Positions 7,602-16,469 of a stretch of 64,000 nucleotides of DNA are shown here, piece after piece. The DNA comes from Leptospirillum ferrooxidans C2-3. Its GTDB lineage: Bacteria > Nitrospirota > Leptospirillia > Leptospirillales > Leptospirillaceae. The notes under the pieces were generated by a model, which saw only the letters and a list, made by a program, of their open reading frames with translations, was not told the origin of the DNA and ran no database searches. The position numbers were made by a program, and so were the translations under genes. The stretch spans positions 1,891,486 through 1,955,485 of the forward strand of contig NC_017094.1 in NCBI RefSeq assembly GCF_000284315.1. The letters are read 5' to 3'. Within the stretch, counting starts at the first letter, position 1. Every line of letters begins with the position of its first letter.

Positions 7602-8315
7602 ATGGGAAAAAACGCCCATCGGCATTCTGGAGATATGGCCAATTCCCTTTGCTGGAATTGCAAGGGAACTCTTGAAGAAGCCGATCTTTGTGGAACATGC
7701 GTCAAGATCCAGCCATTCAAGGAGGGTCGGGACTATTTCGATATTTTGGGTCTTCCTCACAGTCTTGTGATCGATTCTGGGATCCTGACCGAAAAATTTC
7801 ATGAGAAAAGTCGCCTTTTCCACCCGGACTTCCATCGAATGGAGGTCAATGTGGAACAGGAAATCAGTCTCACAAACGCTTCCAGACTGAATCAGGCCTT
7901 CAAAACGCTCAAGGACCCATTTCTCCGGGCCGCCTACTACTTGAGCCTTCAAAAACCGGGCAACCCGGTGATTGATCCCAAAAAGCGACTTAACCCACAA
8001 GATTTGATGGAGCTCATGGAGCTGAAAGAGGAGCTTGAGTCGGAGATTGCCGTAGGACATCAGGAAGAGGCTTTTGCGCGCCTTGAAAAAGAGACACGTA
8101 TCCTTGAAAAGGCCATTTTGGAAAGCATGATGGAGATCGACCATCTCGAGTCCGACATGGAAAACGCATCCACAGGACCGGCCGATCCGGATGGGATGAT
8201 CGAGATTCTTCAGAAAAAAAAGGCCCGGCTTTCAAGAGACCTTGAGTATAGAAAATATATCCAGTCCATCAGACGAGAGATTTTAACTCCAGCAACAGTT
8301 AAGGAGACATCGTGA
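7602..8315 (+). CDS. hscB: Fe-S co-chaperone HscB with N-terminal tetracysteine motif
   Basis: 237 residues, longer than the roughly 170 of E. coli HscB. Residues 17-33 carry CWNC and CGTC (C17, C20, C30, C33), a zinc-type tetracysteine also found in human HSC20. The J domain follows (about 43-110) with HPD at 74-76, which stimulates the HscA ATPase. A C-terminal helical domain (about 130-235) should bind IscU. AGGAGG lies nine bases before the ATG. The 3' end overlaps hscA by 4 bases. Confidence 0.9.
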   Translation: MGKNAHRHSGDMANSLCWNCKGTLEEADLCGTCVKIQPFKEGRDYFDILGLPHSLVIDSGILTEKFHEKSRLFHPDFHRMEVNVEQEISLTNASRLNQAFKTLKDPFLRAAYYLSLQKPGNPVIDPKKRLNPQDLMELMELKEELESEIAVGHQEEAFARLEKETRILEKAILESMMEIDHLESDMENASTGPADPDGMIEILQKKKARLSRDLEYRKYIQSIRREILTPATVKETS

Positions 8316-10135
8316 CAAGAACCGTCATCGGAATCGACCTGGGAACAACAAACTCCCTTGTCGCCATAATGGAAAACGGCAAGCTTCGTGTTATTTCCGA
8401 CGCGGAAGGCAGGAAGCTTCTTCCTTCGGTCGTAGCCCTTTCCTCTTCAGGTGTTCAGGTCGGATTTGCTGCAAAAGCCCGCCTCAACGACCCCGAAACG
8501 GTGGTCATCTATTCTGCCAAGAGACTTATGGGACGCTCCTTTGCCGATGTCGAAGGTGAAATCCGGCAATTGGCATACCCCGTGGAAAACATTGATGGTC
8601 TTCCCCTGATTCCCGATCGTTTCAGGAATCGACACCTTTCCGCCCCCCAGATCGGCGCGATGATTCTTTCCGAGCTTAGAAAGAGGGCAGAGGTCGCCCT
8701 TGGCCAAACAGTGACCGATGCTGTCATTACCGTTCCGGCCTATTTCAATGATGCACAAAGACAGGCGACAAAAGATGCCGGAGAGATGGCAGGACTGAAT
8801 GTCCTCAGGATTCTCAATGAACCGACATCGGCCGCCTTGGCCTACGGGTTCGGAGCCGGAAAAGATGGTCTTTACGCAGTCTATGATCTGGGCGGAGGAA
8901 CCTTTGACTTTTCCCTTCTCTCCATCCGCAGGGGCGTCTTCGAGGTCAAGGCGACTAGTGGAGACACCCATCTGGGCGGCGATGATTTTGATCAGGCCAT
9001 TATCGATCAATGGCTCAAGATCCTTCCAAAGGGAATTGATCAAGACAGGCCTGAGGTCAGGGACCTTCTGCGAAAGGAAGCAGAAAAAGCCAAAATTGTC
9101 CTTTCTCAAAAAACGGAGACCACCGTATCCATTCCGGCCTTGGGTTTTGAGACAACCCTCACAAGGGAGTCAATGAACAAATGGGTCGAACCGCTTGTCC
9201 AGAGAACCCTGATTCCCGTCCATAAGGCCCTTTCCGATGCCGGAGTCATGCCTGGAGAGGTGGACGGTGTGATCCTGGTCGGAGGAGCGACAAGACTTCT
9301 GAGGGTCAAGGAAGCGGTAGGAGCCCTTTTCAATCGCCCCATTTACGATGAGCATGACCCCGATCTCGTTGTCGGTGAAGGAGCAGCCGTTCAGGGTGAT
9401 ATCCTGTCCGGCGCACGAAAGGACATGCTCCTTTTGGATGTCACACCCCTTTCACTGGGAATCGAAACAATGGGCGGAGTCATGAGCTCCCTGATTCCCC
9501 GCAACACAACAATCCCCACCCAGGCCAAAGAGCTCTTTACCACTTTTCTGGATGGCCAGGTCAAAGTGGACATCCATGTCCTGCAAGGTGAGAGGGAGAT
9601 GGCCAAGGACAATCGGAGCCTCGCACGATTTTCCCTCACCGACATTACCCCCATGACCGCCGGAGCAGCAAGGATTGAGGTCACCTTTACGATCGATGCG
9701 AACGGGATCCTTGATGTTCGGGCTCTAGACCAGAGAACAGGACATTCACAGGGCGTGGTTGTTCATCCATCCTATGGCATTTCGAAAGACACTGTCCGGG
9801 AGATGATCAAGGAGTCCTTCCAGCATGCGCAGGAAGATTTCCAGACACGAATGCTGATAGACTCCAGGACAGAAGCGACTACTGTAATCAATGCCACAAG
9901 AAGGGCCCTCGAAAAACTCGGATCGGATATCCTTCCAGATGAGGAAAGACTGGTTATCAATAAGCAGCTCGATACTCTTGAAAAAGCGGTCAAAGGAGAT
10001 GATGCCAAGCTGATACGGGATGAAACTTCTGCCCTTGATCAGGTGACTCGTCCACTTGCCGAACGGCTGATGAACACATCCGTTCAGGATGCACTCGGAG
10101 GGAAAGCCCTCCCGGTGACAGAAAGGGAGGCTTGA
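8312..10135 (+). CDS. hscA: Hsp70-type Fe-S chaperone HscA
   Basis: 607 residues, GTG start overlapping the hscB stop. The nucleotide-binding domain has [10 protein letters not shown] at the N-terminus, the phosphate loop [11 protein letters not shown] (about 195) and VGGATR (about 315). The substrate-binding domain follows with [10 protein letters not shown] (about 376) and the lid occupies the last about 100 residues. It recognises LPPVK of IscU and drives cluster release. The pairing with hscB and fdx identifies it as HscA rather than DnaK. The ferredoxin gene starts directly after its stop codon. Confidence 0.95.
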   Translation: MTRTVIGIDLGTTNSLVAIMENGKLRVISDAEGRKLLPSVVALSSSGVQVGFAAKARLNDPETVVIYSAKRLMGRSFADVEGEIRQLAYPVENIDGLPLIPDRFRNRHLSAPQIGAMILSELRKRAEVALGQTVTDAVITVPAYFNDAQRQATKDAGEMAGLNVLRILNEPTSAALAYGFGAGKDGLYAVYDLGGGTFDFSLLSIRRGVFEVKATSGDTHLGGDDFDQAIIDQWLKILPKGIDQDRPEVRDLLRKEAEKAKIVLSQKTETTVSIPALGFETTLTRESMNKWVEPLVQRTLIPVHKALSDAGVMPGEVDGVILVGGATRLLRVKEAVGALFNRPIYDEHDPDLVVGEGAAVQGDILSGARKDMLLLDVTPLSLGIETMGGVMSSLIPRNTTIPTQAKELFTTFLDGQVKVDIHVLQGEREMAKDNRSLARFSLTDITPMTAGAARIEVTFTIDANGILDVRALDQRTGHSQGVVVHPSYGISKDTVREMIKESFQHAQEDFQTRMLIDSRTEATTVINATRRALEKLGSDILPDEERLVINKQLDTLEKAVKGDDAKLIRDETSALDQVTRPLAERLMNTSVQDALGGKALPVTEREA

Positions 10136-10447
10136 TTGCCCGAGATACTTTTTCTTCCTGAAAACAAAAAAGTTACAGTCAAGGAAGGCGTTTCCATTCT
10201 CGATGCTGCCACCAAAAATGGGATCCATCTGGAACATAACTGCGGTGGTGTCTGTGCCTGCGCCACCTGTCATGTGATCGTTACAGAAGGATTCGGAAAT
10301 CTTTCTCCCATGGAGGAAGATGAGGAAGACCAGATCGAGGAAGCAGAAGGACTTACACTTAAATCCAGACTGGCCTGCCAGGCAAAGGTTCTTGGTGATC
10401 TTGTCGTTACCATCCCGTTCTGCTCAAAAGGCGGCCATGAGCATTAA
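10136..10447 (+). CDS. fdx: ISC-type [2Fe-2S] ferredoxin
   Basis: 103 residues of the adrenodoxin family, TTG start immediately after the hscA stop. Cluster ligands are C36, C42, C45 (C-x5-C-x2-C) and C81 (RLACQ). The extra C40 corresponds to Cys46 of E. coli Fdx, a residue linked to cluster biogenesis. It supplies electrons to IscU during assembly. It is co-transcribed with hscBA and iscX. Confidence 0.95.
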   Translation: MPEILFLPENKKVTVKEGVSILDAATKNGIHLEHNCGGVCACATCHVIVTEGFGNLSPMEEDEEDQIEEAEGLTLKSRLACQAKVLGDLVVTIPFCSKGGHEH

Positions 10448-10461
10448 AGGAGAGCATCGGA

Positions 10462-10665
10462 ATGAATTGGAGTGACCCGTACGAAATCGGATTTGAACTG
10501 TTGAACCAACATCCGGACGTTGATCCTCTGACAGTCAGGTTCACAGATCTTCACAAATGGGTGACTGAGCTTCCTGGATTCGAAGGGGATCCCAAGACTT
10601 CCAATGAAAAAATCCTTGAATCTATTCAGATGGCTTGGCTTGAGGAATGGCAGGACAGGGACTGA
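10462..10665 (+). CDS. iscX: IscX
   Basis: 67-residue acidic protein with MNWSDPYEIGFELL and the family pattern VRFTDLHKWVTELPGF, ending MAWLEEW. IscX binds IscS and iron and modulates desulfurase or frataxin-like functions in other bacteria. Its retention next to an apparently PLP-free IscS suggests that it still serves as an IscS-binding partner. The start is ATG with AAGGAGAG upstream. Confidence 0.93.
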   Translation: MNWSDPYEIGFELLNQHPDVDPLTVRFTDLHKWVTELPGFEGDPKTSNEKILESIQMAWLEEWQDRD

Positions 10666-11051
10666 CTCCCCAAGGCAGGCTCCTCTCCGTCCGCACTCGT
10701 ATCCCGACCAGGGATCTCGATGATCGGGCCCTTGTCGCAAGGCTCAAAAATGCAAAGGGATTACGCACGACTTATGAGGACTTTCTTGTGGCTAGACAAG
10801 GAGAAAGCTCCCTCGATAAGGAAACCTTCCTCCAGTACTTGGAGGAAGTCACCCCGGATCCGGGGGTCATGGAAAAGTGGGTCATCTTCGATCCCACACA
10901 CAGGGATCACTCAGGCCGTCTCTACATGATGATTGAAGAAACCGAAAAAGGCTCTCGCCTGATCAGGGAAGATGGTACAATGGGAACATGCTCTCAAAAG
11001 GAATTCCCGGATTTTTTTACGGCACTTTCAGAACAGACCAAGGAACAATAA
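10647..11051 (+). CDS. Unknown protein at the end of the isc operon
   Basis: 134 residues, overlapping the iscX 3' end by 19 bases in another frame, so it is very likely co-translated. The N-terminal third is basic (RTRIPTRDLDDRALVARL) and the rest is mixed, with one cysteine (GTCSQ) and a C-terminal WVIFDPTHRDHSGRLYMMI segment. No known family or metal motif is recognised. The ATG 10647 has GAGGA almost touching it, so a slightly downstream start is possible. Being the last gene of the ISC operon, it may be an accessory factor. Confidence 0.6.
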   Translation: MAGQGLTPQGRLLSVRTRIPTRDLDDRALVARLKNAKGLRTTYEDFLVARQGESSLDKETFLQYLEEVTPDPGVMEKWVIFDPTHRDHSGRLYMMIEETEKGSRLIREDGTMGTCSQKEFPDFFTALSEQTKEQ

Positions 11052-11059
11052 AAAATATT

Positions 11060-11137
11060 GAGGGAGTCTAAAACCCTCCTTCAGCAAATGTTGATTTTGT
11101 TTCAGGAATAATGACCCGGAAGAATAACTTCTTCGGG
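11060..11137 (+). other. Two hairpins between isc operon and mrp
   Basis: GAGGG (11060-11064) pairs with CCCTC (11074-11078) around a 9-base loop; a T-rich stretch follows at some distance, so it is a weak terminator at best. A second hairpin at 11115-11137 has CCCG-g-AAGAA, loop TAAC, TTCTT-CGGG, 20 bases before the mrp ATG. It could affect mrp translation. Confidence 0.35.
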
Positions 11138-11157
11138 CAAAAGAAAGGTTTCAGCAT

Positions 11158-12237
11158 ATGTCAACCGTTTCAGAAGAACTGGTATGGAGCGCATTGGGCC
11201 GAGTCATCGAGCCTGATTTCAAAAAAGATCTCGTGACCCTTAAGATGATCGAAAATTTAAAAATTGATGGTGGGAATCTTTCTTTTACAATCGTTTTGAC
11301 AACTCCTGCCTGTCCCCTCAAGGACGAAATGAAAAATGCCTGCCTTGCCTCGCTGGCTTCGGTTCCCGGAATCACAAATACCGAAATCTCCTTTACCGCC
11401 AGAACAACGGGTGGAAGTTTCACCGGAAAGACACCGATCCCGGGAGTCAAGAATGTCATTGCCGTTTCCAGTGGCAAAGGCGGAGTTGGAAAATCAACGA
11501 CTTCGGTTAATCTGGCCATTGCCCTTTCACAGATGGGTGCCAAGGTTGGGATCATGGATGCTGATGTTTACGGTCCCAACATTCCCATGATGCTGGGGAT
11601 AACGGACACCCCGCGACAGGTCGACAAAAAACTTTTTCCCCCGTCTGGACATGGAATTACAGTCATGTCAATGGCATTCATGGTCCCGCCCGGAACCCCG
11701 CTGATCTGGAGAGGGCCGATGCTCCACGGGATTATCCAGCAGTTCTGCCAGGATATTGCATGGGGAGACCTTGACTATCTGGTGGTCGACATGCCTCCGG
11801 GAACAGGAGATGCCCAGCTCTCCCTGGCTCAGTTGGTTCCCTTGTCAGGAGCTATCATTGTCACAACTCCCCAGGAGGTCGCCCTTTCTGATTCAAGGAG
11901 AGGATTGGCAATGTTCCAGAAAGTCAATGTTCCTATTCTGGGAATCGTTGAAAATATGAGTTCTTTTGTCTGCCCACACTGCCATGAAGAAACCGACATC
12001 TTCTCAAAGGGCGGCGGGGAAAAGGCCGCTCACGAACTTCATGTTCCATTTTTGGGACGGATCCCGATCGATTTATCCATACGGGAAGGCGGAGACTCGG
12101 GCCATCCCATCGCAGTTGCCTATCCCGAAAGTCCATTGACACAGTCTTACCGGGACATCGCAGGAAAACTGGCCTCTGCGATTTCCATATCGAATGCAGG
12201 AGCCATCCCCATCCAGATCGGAAACTTTGGCGGATGA
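11158..12237 (+). CDS. mrp: Mrp/ApbC-type Fe-S cluster carrier P-loop ATPase
   Basis: 359 residues. An N-terminal MIP18/DUF59 domain (about 1-85) precedes a deviant Walker A SGKGGVGKST (about 105) and the ParA-like MDADVYGPN motif. A CPHC pair (about 277) matches the cluster-bridging cysteines of ApbC/NBP35. The family binds and transfers [4Fe-4S] clusters as a homodimer. Its place 100 bases after the ISC operon fits this role. There is no strong ribosome site, only AAAGAAAGG upstream of the ATG. Confidence 0.93.
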   Translation: MSTVSEELVWSALGRVIEPDFKKDLVTLKMIENLKIDGGNLSFTIVLTTPACPLKDEMKNACLASLASVPGITNTEISFTARTTGGSFTGKTPIPGVKNVIAVSSGKGGVGKSTTSVNLAIALSQMGAKVGIMDADVYGPNIPMMLGITDTPRQVDKKLFPPSGHGITVMSMAFMVPPGTPLIWRGPMLHGIIQQFCQDIAWGDLDYLVVDMPPGTGDAQLSLAQLVPLSGAIIVTTPQEVALSDSRRGLAMFQKVNVPILGIVENMSSFVCPHCHEETDIFSKGGGEKAAHELHVPFLGRIPIDLSIREGGDSGHPIAVAYPESPLTQSYRDIAGKLASAISISNAGAIPIQIGNFGG

Positions 12238-12274
12238 AAACCGGTCATGGACAGAAACGGCAGGAGACTCCCCA

Positions 12275-12523
12275 ATGAACCCTGCTAAAGTTGCCCGTGT
12301 GGCAGCATATGATCTGGCCATTCTGGAGTGGAAAAAAGCCAGGATGCTCTCTGATATGGCTTCGCGCTCCGCAATCGGCTCAGGCGGAGTGGACACGATG
12401 GGTTCCAGGGAAGACTGGGACCGTTGGCAAGCTGCGATCAACACGGAAATGGATCTTTGGGTCGATCTGAGGGAAGCATGGGAATCCTTGCACTCGGAAG
12501 ACCCCAGAAAAATGAATTTCTGA
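12275..12523 (+). CDS. Small helical protein of unknown function
   Basis: 82 residues if started at the ATG with CAGGAGA seven bases upstream. A longer in-frame reading begins at 12194 inside mrp but lacks a ribosome site. The sequence is predicted largely helical, with WKKARMLSDMASRSA and many tryptophans (DWDRWQAAI, DLWVDLREAWE). I do not recognise a family. It lies between mrp and a Nudix gene that begins one base after its stop codon. Confidence 0.6.
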   Translation: MNPAKVARVAAYDLAILEWKKARMLSDMASRSAIGSGGVDTMGSREDWDRWQAAINTEMDLWVDLREAWESLHSEDPRKMNF

Positions 12524-12524
12524 T

Positions 12525-12980
12525 TTGGAACCACCAGATCCCTCCTCTCAGGAAACCTCAGGAGATGAACACCCTCTGAAGGTTTCCTGCGGGATCATAC
12601 TCAAGAACGGAAAAATCCTCTGTGCGAAAAGACTTCCAGGATCATGGGATGATCTCTGGGAATTTCCCGGTGGGAAGGTTGAAACAGGAGAATCCCCCTC
12701 TCAAGCCGTTATCAGGGAACTGTATGAGGAACTGAATATTCGTGTGGAGATCCTCCTCCCCATGCCAACAGTCCTCTATCGGTACCCCCATCTTTACCTG
12801 CAGCTCTTCCCGTTTATCTGCCGTATTGTTGAAAACACCCCACAAATTGCCGTTCACGAAGAAATCCGCTGGCTTAACCCGGACGAAATCCAGGATCTTC
12901 CCTGGCTTGCACCAAACTGGTCCATTCTCTCTGACCTCAAAAAACTCCTTGAAGATAAACCCGACCTTTTAAACGGTTAA
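12525..12980 (+). CDS. MutT-like Nudix hydrolase
   Basis: 151 residues from a TTG start directly after the preceding stop. The Nudix box GGKVETGESPSQAVIRELYEEL is complete (G-x5-E-x7-REUxEExGU), with the acidic metal-binding residues present. The arrangement SCGIILKNGKILCAKR ahead of it is typical of MutT enzymes that hydrolyse 8-oxo-dGTP, useful under oxidative stress. No C-terminal MutY-like or thiamine-synthase domain is seen. Substrate is inferred by family. Confidence 0.85.
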   Translation: MEPPDPSSQETSGDEHPLKVSCGIILKNGKILCAKRLPGSWDDLWEFPGGKVETGESPSQAVIRELYEELNIRVEILLPMPTVLYRYPHLYLQLFPFICRIVENTPQIAVHEEIRWLNPDEIQDLPWLAPNWSILSDLKKLLEDKPDLLNG

Positions 12981-13132
12981 ATTGTTGATCCCCTTATTTT
13001 TCGCTACACTTCCTATAGTCTTAAGAGGAGATGTCCTGATTCAACAACGAAGCTCCATTATTGCCGGAGGGAAGTTCCATTTTACGAGACCAACCATCAG
13101 ATCCTGGCCAGGAAACTCCCAAGAGCCAACGC

Positions 13133-13906
13133 ATGGCTTTCATCACTTCCTATGACGGTCGGGAATTTCATGGATGGCAACGGCAAGGCTCAGATCAATC
13201 CATTCAGGGGACCATTGAAGAAGCTCTGCACAAACTGACCGGAATGCCGCTCAACATCACAGGTTCCGGAAGAACAGATGCCGGTGTCAGCGCTCATGGG
13301 CAGGTGTTTCATCTTGATATTCCAATCAGGGGAAACAGGCCATGGACGCCTGAATCACTCTTGAAAGGAGTGAATCACTTTCTTCCTCAGCGGATCCGAA
13401 TCCTGTCCGCCACACACACAGCCCAAACCTTCCATGCAAGACACGATGTCGAGCGCAAAATCTACCGCTACAGGCTCAGGATTGTTCCCCAGAAACAAGT
13501 CCGCTCTCCTCTGGACAATCCTTTTACCGGAGTTTTTTTTGCTCCTGTGGATTTATCACTTCTCAAAAGCTCCTCCTTGCTCTTTCTGGGAAACCATGAC
13601 TTCACCCATTTCACCGTCAAAAAATCTCTCCCTCCAAAAACGCAAAGAACCATAGATCATATCTTCTGGGAACGGGATGGTGCTGACTATCAGGTCTGGA
13701 TTACGGGGAAAGGGTTCCTGCACATGATGATCCGTTTTATCATCGGAACGATCGTTGAAGTAGCCAACGGGAAAAGAACACTAGAAGAACTCGAAAAACT
13801 TCTTCAGTCTGACTCGCCGGTCCCGGTCAAATGCCTTCGTCCCGCCCCGCCGGAAGGGCTTTCCCTCATCCGGGTGCTTTATGGAAAGAACGATCCATTC
13901 GCCTGA
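13133..13906 (+). CDS. truA: tRNA pseudouridine(38-40) synthase TruA
   Basis: 258 residues from ATG 13133, which gives MAFITSYDGREFHGWQRQG, the normal TruA N-terminus; an in-frame TTG at 13061 would add 24 unlike residues. The catalytic aspartate lies in SGRTDAGVSA, followed by HFLP and HDFTHFT motifs of the family. It isomerises U38-U40 in the anticodon stem. The gene follows the Nudix gene by about 150 bases and ends before an AT-rich promoter region. Confidence 0.93.
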   Translation: MAFITSYDGREFHGWQRQGSDQSIQGTIEEALHKLTGMPLNITGSGRTDAGVSAHGQVFHLDIPIRGNRPWTPESLLKGVNHFLPQRIRILSATHTAQTFHARHDVERKIYRYRLRIVPQKQVRSPLDNPFTGVFFAPVDLSLLKSSSLLFLGNHDFTHFTVKKSLPPKTQRTIDHIFWERDGADYQVWITGKGFLHMMIRFIIGTIVEVANGKRTLEELEKLLQSDSPVPVKCLRPAPPEGLSLIRVLYGKNDPFA

Positions 13907-13968
13907 CACCTCCTTTCCCATGTCCGATCTACCGATGAAAAGAGCACTTCGATCTCCCCGATGACGAT

Positions 13969-13997
13969 TTGACTTCATAAAAAATTCATATAAAATA
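13969..13997 (+). promoter_or_regulatory. Candidate promoter for the 14052 gene
   Basis: TTGACT (13969-13974), then 17 bases, then AAAATA (13992-13997); an overlapping TATAAA starts at 13989. The surrounding sequence is strongly AT-rich and the ATG is 55 bases downstream. Confidence 0.5.
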
Positions 13998-14051
13998 CAT
14001 CTTAATTTAGTCAGCGCATTTCAGACAAAACCATTCAAAAAGGAGGGACAG

Positions 14052-14282
14052 ATGGGGTTCTTTTCCTTTCTGAAAAAAGAGGCTCCAAAAACCATCATCA
14101 CCCAATCCGAACCATTCTCCGACGAGAAGATCCTTAAGGAAGCCTGGAAGGCGGGAAGGTACTCCCCTGCAAACTCCCAGTGCTCTCCCAATTACATCGA
14201 TCAGTGGGTTCTCAACAACCAGACGACCTATCAAAGTGTAGCCGCACATTTTTTTGAGCGTTTTCCTGTTCGGCAAGATTGA
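14052..14282 (+). CDS. 76-residue protein of unknown function
   Basis: An AAAGGAGGGACAG ribosome site directly before the ATG and an upstream promoter make this a real gene. The protein MGFFSFLKKEAP...FFERFPVRQD is soluble, with one cysteine and no known motif. It ends at TGA TGA (14280-14285). The following 53-residue ORF is in the same frame, so the pair could be one interrupted gene or two adjacent genes. Confidence 0.65.
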   Translation: MGFFSFLKKEAPKTIITQSEPFSDEKILKEAWKAGRYSPANSQCSPNYIDQWVLNNQTTYQSVAAHFFERFPVRQD

Positions 14283-14303
14283 TGAAAAGCGGTTTTTCTG
14301 GAA

Positions 14304-14465
14304 ATGGACAGGGGGTTCTCGGATATGGTGCTTTCTGAACCGGAAATCGAGCACTGTGCTTATCGTCTTGAAAACCCGGAAGCGATCAAGGTTGCCAGAA
14401 GAATCTTCGAAGGCGTTGCAGCCGAATATGGAATTGCGCTCAACGAAGCACCCCTCCCTTCTTAA
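14304..14465 (+). CDS. 53-residue ORF in frame after tandem stops
   Basis: The ORF begins MDRGFSDMVLSEPEIEH and ends ALNEAPLPS. Composition (Glu/Ala/Ile-rich helix, RLENPEAIKVARRIFEG) looks protein-like, and codon use resembles neighbours better than the overlapping ORF in another frame. The ribosome site is weak (CTGGA). It shares the reading frame of the 76-residue ORF upstream, separated by two TGA codons and six sense codons. Interruption, read-through or an independent small gene are all possible. Confidence 0.45.
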   Translation: MDRGFSDMVLSEPEIEHCAYRLENPEAIKVARRIFEGVAAEYGIALNEAPLPS

Positions 14466-14501
14466 ACTCTCCCCTCCATTCAACCGATAGAACATCATGG
14501 A

Positions 14502-14528
14502 AGAAGGAGCCGGCTCAGGGCTCCTTCT
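14502..14528 (+). terminator. Strong hairpin after the 53-residue ORF
   Basis: AGAAGGAGCC and GGCTCCTTCT form a perfect 10-bp stem around a 7-base loop. The following GTTATAAAAAC lacks a proper T run, so termination is plausible but not proven. Confidence 0.55.
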
Positions 14529-14646
14529 GTTATAAAAACATTCAATCCATTGACATCATTCTCTATCTCAGCCATTATCCGGTCGAAAAGAGAATGATTT
14601 TCACATTGCCCGCGTCACATGACATAACTGGATCGGAGAAAGCCCA

Positions 14647-15393
14647 ATGGCCTTTGAAACTCTTTACCAATCGGCAAATCACAAGTTTCTGTGGCTTGGA
14701 AAGGATGAATCGGGTCTGGAAGAAGGAGTGCAATCCAATCAGTACCTGATTATTGATGGCGGGAAAGGTCTTTTAATCGATCCGGGCGGGTTTGGCGTTT
14801 TTGCCCGGGTTCTGGTGAATATCTCACAGATTCTGGATCCGGCAGACATCAAGGATATTTTTCTTTGCCATCAGGATCCCGATGTGGGAGGGGGTCTGGC
14901 ATCATGGTTTGAGATGACCCCGGCCGTCGTTCATGTCTCTGAGCTGTGGATTCGATTCCTGATTCATTTTGGAGTCAACGACATCACCCGCTTCAAGGGA
15001 ATTGCCGATAGAGGAGGATCACTCACCCTCTCCTCCGGACGAACGGTGGAATTCATCCCCGCTCACTTTCTTCACTCCCCCGGAAATTTTCACCTTTTTG
15101 ACCATGAATCAGGAATTCTCTTCACGGGAGATATTGGAGCCGCTGTCTATCCAAAAGGGAAAACGCCATTATTTGTGGAAAATTTCGCAGAGCATGTCAC
15201 CTATATGGAAGGCTTTCACGCCCGATATATCGGGACAAACAAGGCCATCGCCATCTGGCTTCAAAAAGTCCGGAAGCTCCCGATCAAGATGGTTGCGCCC
15301 CAACACGGTTCCATTTTCAAGGAAGAAATGGTCGGAAAATTTTTTGACTGGATCTCTGGAATCCGATGCGGTTTTGACGTAATGGACCTCTGA
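14647..15393 (+). CDS. ODP-like diiron metallo-beta-lactamase-fold protein
   Basis: 248 residues with a flavodiiron-type metallo-beta-lactamase fold but no flavodoxin domain. Candidate metal ligands appear in the family order: HQDPD (H75, D77, D79), H143 in FLHSPG, D162 in FTGDIG and H220 in APQHG. The second His of the flavodiiron HxExDH motif is Val here. This short form resembles ODP, a diiron protein that in Treponema binds iron and oxygen and signals to a partner chemoreceptor. The next gene, 10 bases downstream, is a soluble chemoreceptor, which strongly supports the same job. A simple hydrolase or oxygen reductase cannot be excluded. Confidence 0.8.
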   Translation: MAFETLYQSANHKFLWLGKDESGLEEGVQSNQYLIIDGGKGLLIDPGGFGVFARVLVNISQILDPADIKDIFLCHQDPDVGGGLASWFEMTPAVVHVSELWIRFLIHFGVNDITRFKGIADRGGSLTLSSGRTVEFIPAHFLHSPGNFHLFDHESGILFTGDIGAAVYPKGKTPLFVENFAEHVTYMEGFHARYIGTNKAIAIWLQKVRKLPIKMVAPQHGSIFKEEMVGKFFDWISGIRCGFDVMDL

Positions 15394-15403
15394 GGGGGAT
15401 AAG

Positions 15404-16090
15404 ATGGCTCCACGAAATACTGACAAATCACTCAGCCTTACCCAGGAAAATGCCGATTCCGTAGTGAACTCCTTGGGTGAATCCATGACAAACATGGCTT
15501 TTTTGAGGAACTATATTACACAGTTCGAAGAGGTCAAGAGTCTCAACGACGCCAACATTTCGGCTCTTGCCTCCGTTCTTGAAGAGTATCAGGAAAAGGT
15601 CGATACGGAAGAGATCGTCTCTGAAGGGAAAGCGGTTCTGGAAAACCTTCACAAATTCCGGAACGTGCTGGGGAACATTTCAGGAATCGGTCGGGAGATC
15701 AAGGAAATCTCCACACAGGTGAATCTCTTGTCGATCAATGCTGCCATTGAGGCTGCCCATGCAAAGGAAGCCGGGCGGGGTTTTGCGGTCGTCGCTGAAG
15801 AAATCAAGAAGCTTTCCGACAGGACACGAAAATCTGTTGAGGAAATCGACCGGACCATAGGCTCCATTCGTCTCGAACTTCAGACCGTAACAGAAAACAT
15901 GACCGCCTTAAATGGGAGAATGGGAGACATCCAGGAGTTTGGAGAGATGATCGAGAAGCAGATTCATAAAATGAAGGAGTCGATGGGAGGATCCATCCTG
16001 AAGCGACTGATCGACATTGCAGTCAAACGACAGGAATCCATCTTCACATCATTTAAGACCGTGATCAAAAAACTCTCCGGGAGCGCCTGA
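15404..16090 (+). CDS. Soluble methyl-accepting chemotaxis-type signalling protein
   Basis: 228 residues with no membrane span. It is mostly a long coiled-coil hairpin; the conserved receptor tip [20 protein letters not shown] (about residues 109-128) contacts CheA and CheW. The N-terminal about 60 residues carry no recognisable sensor domain, so input must come from a partner, most likely the ODP-like protein encoded 10 bases upstream. Ribosome site GAGGGGG precedes the ATG. The gene ends at a short palindrome over its stop codon, facing the leftward DUF971 gene. Confidence 0.88.
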   Translation: MAPRNTDKSLSLTQENADSVVNSLGESMTNMAFLRNYITQFEEVKSLNDANISALASVLEEYQEKVDTEEIVSEGKAVLENLHKFRNVLGNISGIGREIKEISTQVNLLSINAAIEAAHAKEAGRGFAVVAEEIKKLSDRTRKSVEEIDRTIGSIRLELQTVTENMTALNGRMGDIQEFGEMIEKQIHKMKESMGGSILKRLIDIAVKRQESIFTSFKTVIKKLSGSA

Positions 16091-16096
16091 TCGGGA

Positions 16097-16411
16097 TCAG
16101 GCGGCCTGGCAAAGAGAGCATGGACAGATTTTCCTGAGAAGGTCAAAGGAATAGACCCCGGTCTGGTGGCCATCGCTGAAATGGATGGAAACAGCATAAT
16201 TGCCAACTGAGGTCACCGATATAGGCCTGACGTCAGGGGAAATCTTCCCCGGAGGAATCAGCTTCTCCCCCGTCCATTCATGGATGCATTCCGCACACTG
16301 GCAACTTTCCCTCAAATATACATTCGTGTAGATACTTTCATGTTCATCTTGCCACAGGATCCTTACGGAATTTCCCCCATGGGGCATGACCTCTTTGGGA
16401 ACAGGTTTCAT
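16097..16411 (-). CDS. DUF971 family protein
   Basis: 104 residues with the DUF971 pattern: LRILW-like start (VRILWQDEHESIY), LRESCQCAECIHEWTG, a central GNYAVSIHFSDGHQTGVYSF and a C-terminal CPCSLC. The domain also forms the N-terminus of gamma-butyrobetaine hydroxylases and often accompanies Fe-S proteins; the cysteine pairs suggest metal binding. Function is not established. It converges with the chemoreceptor gene. A perfect 7-bp palindrome at 16085-16102 covers both ends. Confidence 0.85.
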   Translation of the reverse strand: MKPVPKEVMPHGGNSVRILWQDEHESIYTNVYLRESCQCAECIHEWTGEKLIPPGKISPDVRPISVTSVGNYAVSIHFSDGHQTGVYSFDLLRKICPCSLCQAA

Positions 16412-16469
16412 TTTGAATTCTCCTTCTGTTTATCCATTGTACGGCCAAACATCGACGATCCTCAAGGAA

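Noticed and set aside
14254-14490. 78-residue ORF in another frame overlapping the 53-residue ORF
   Set aside because: TTG start without a ribosome site and an unusual Trp/Lys/Ser composition; the in-frame 53-residue ORF looks more like a protein.
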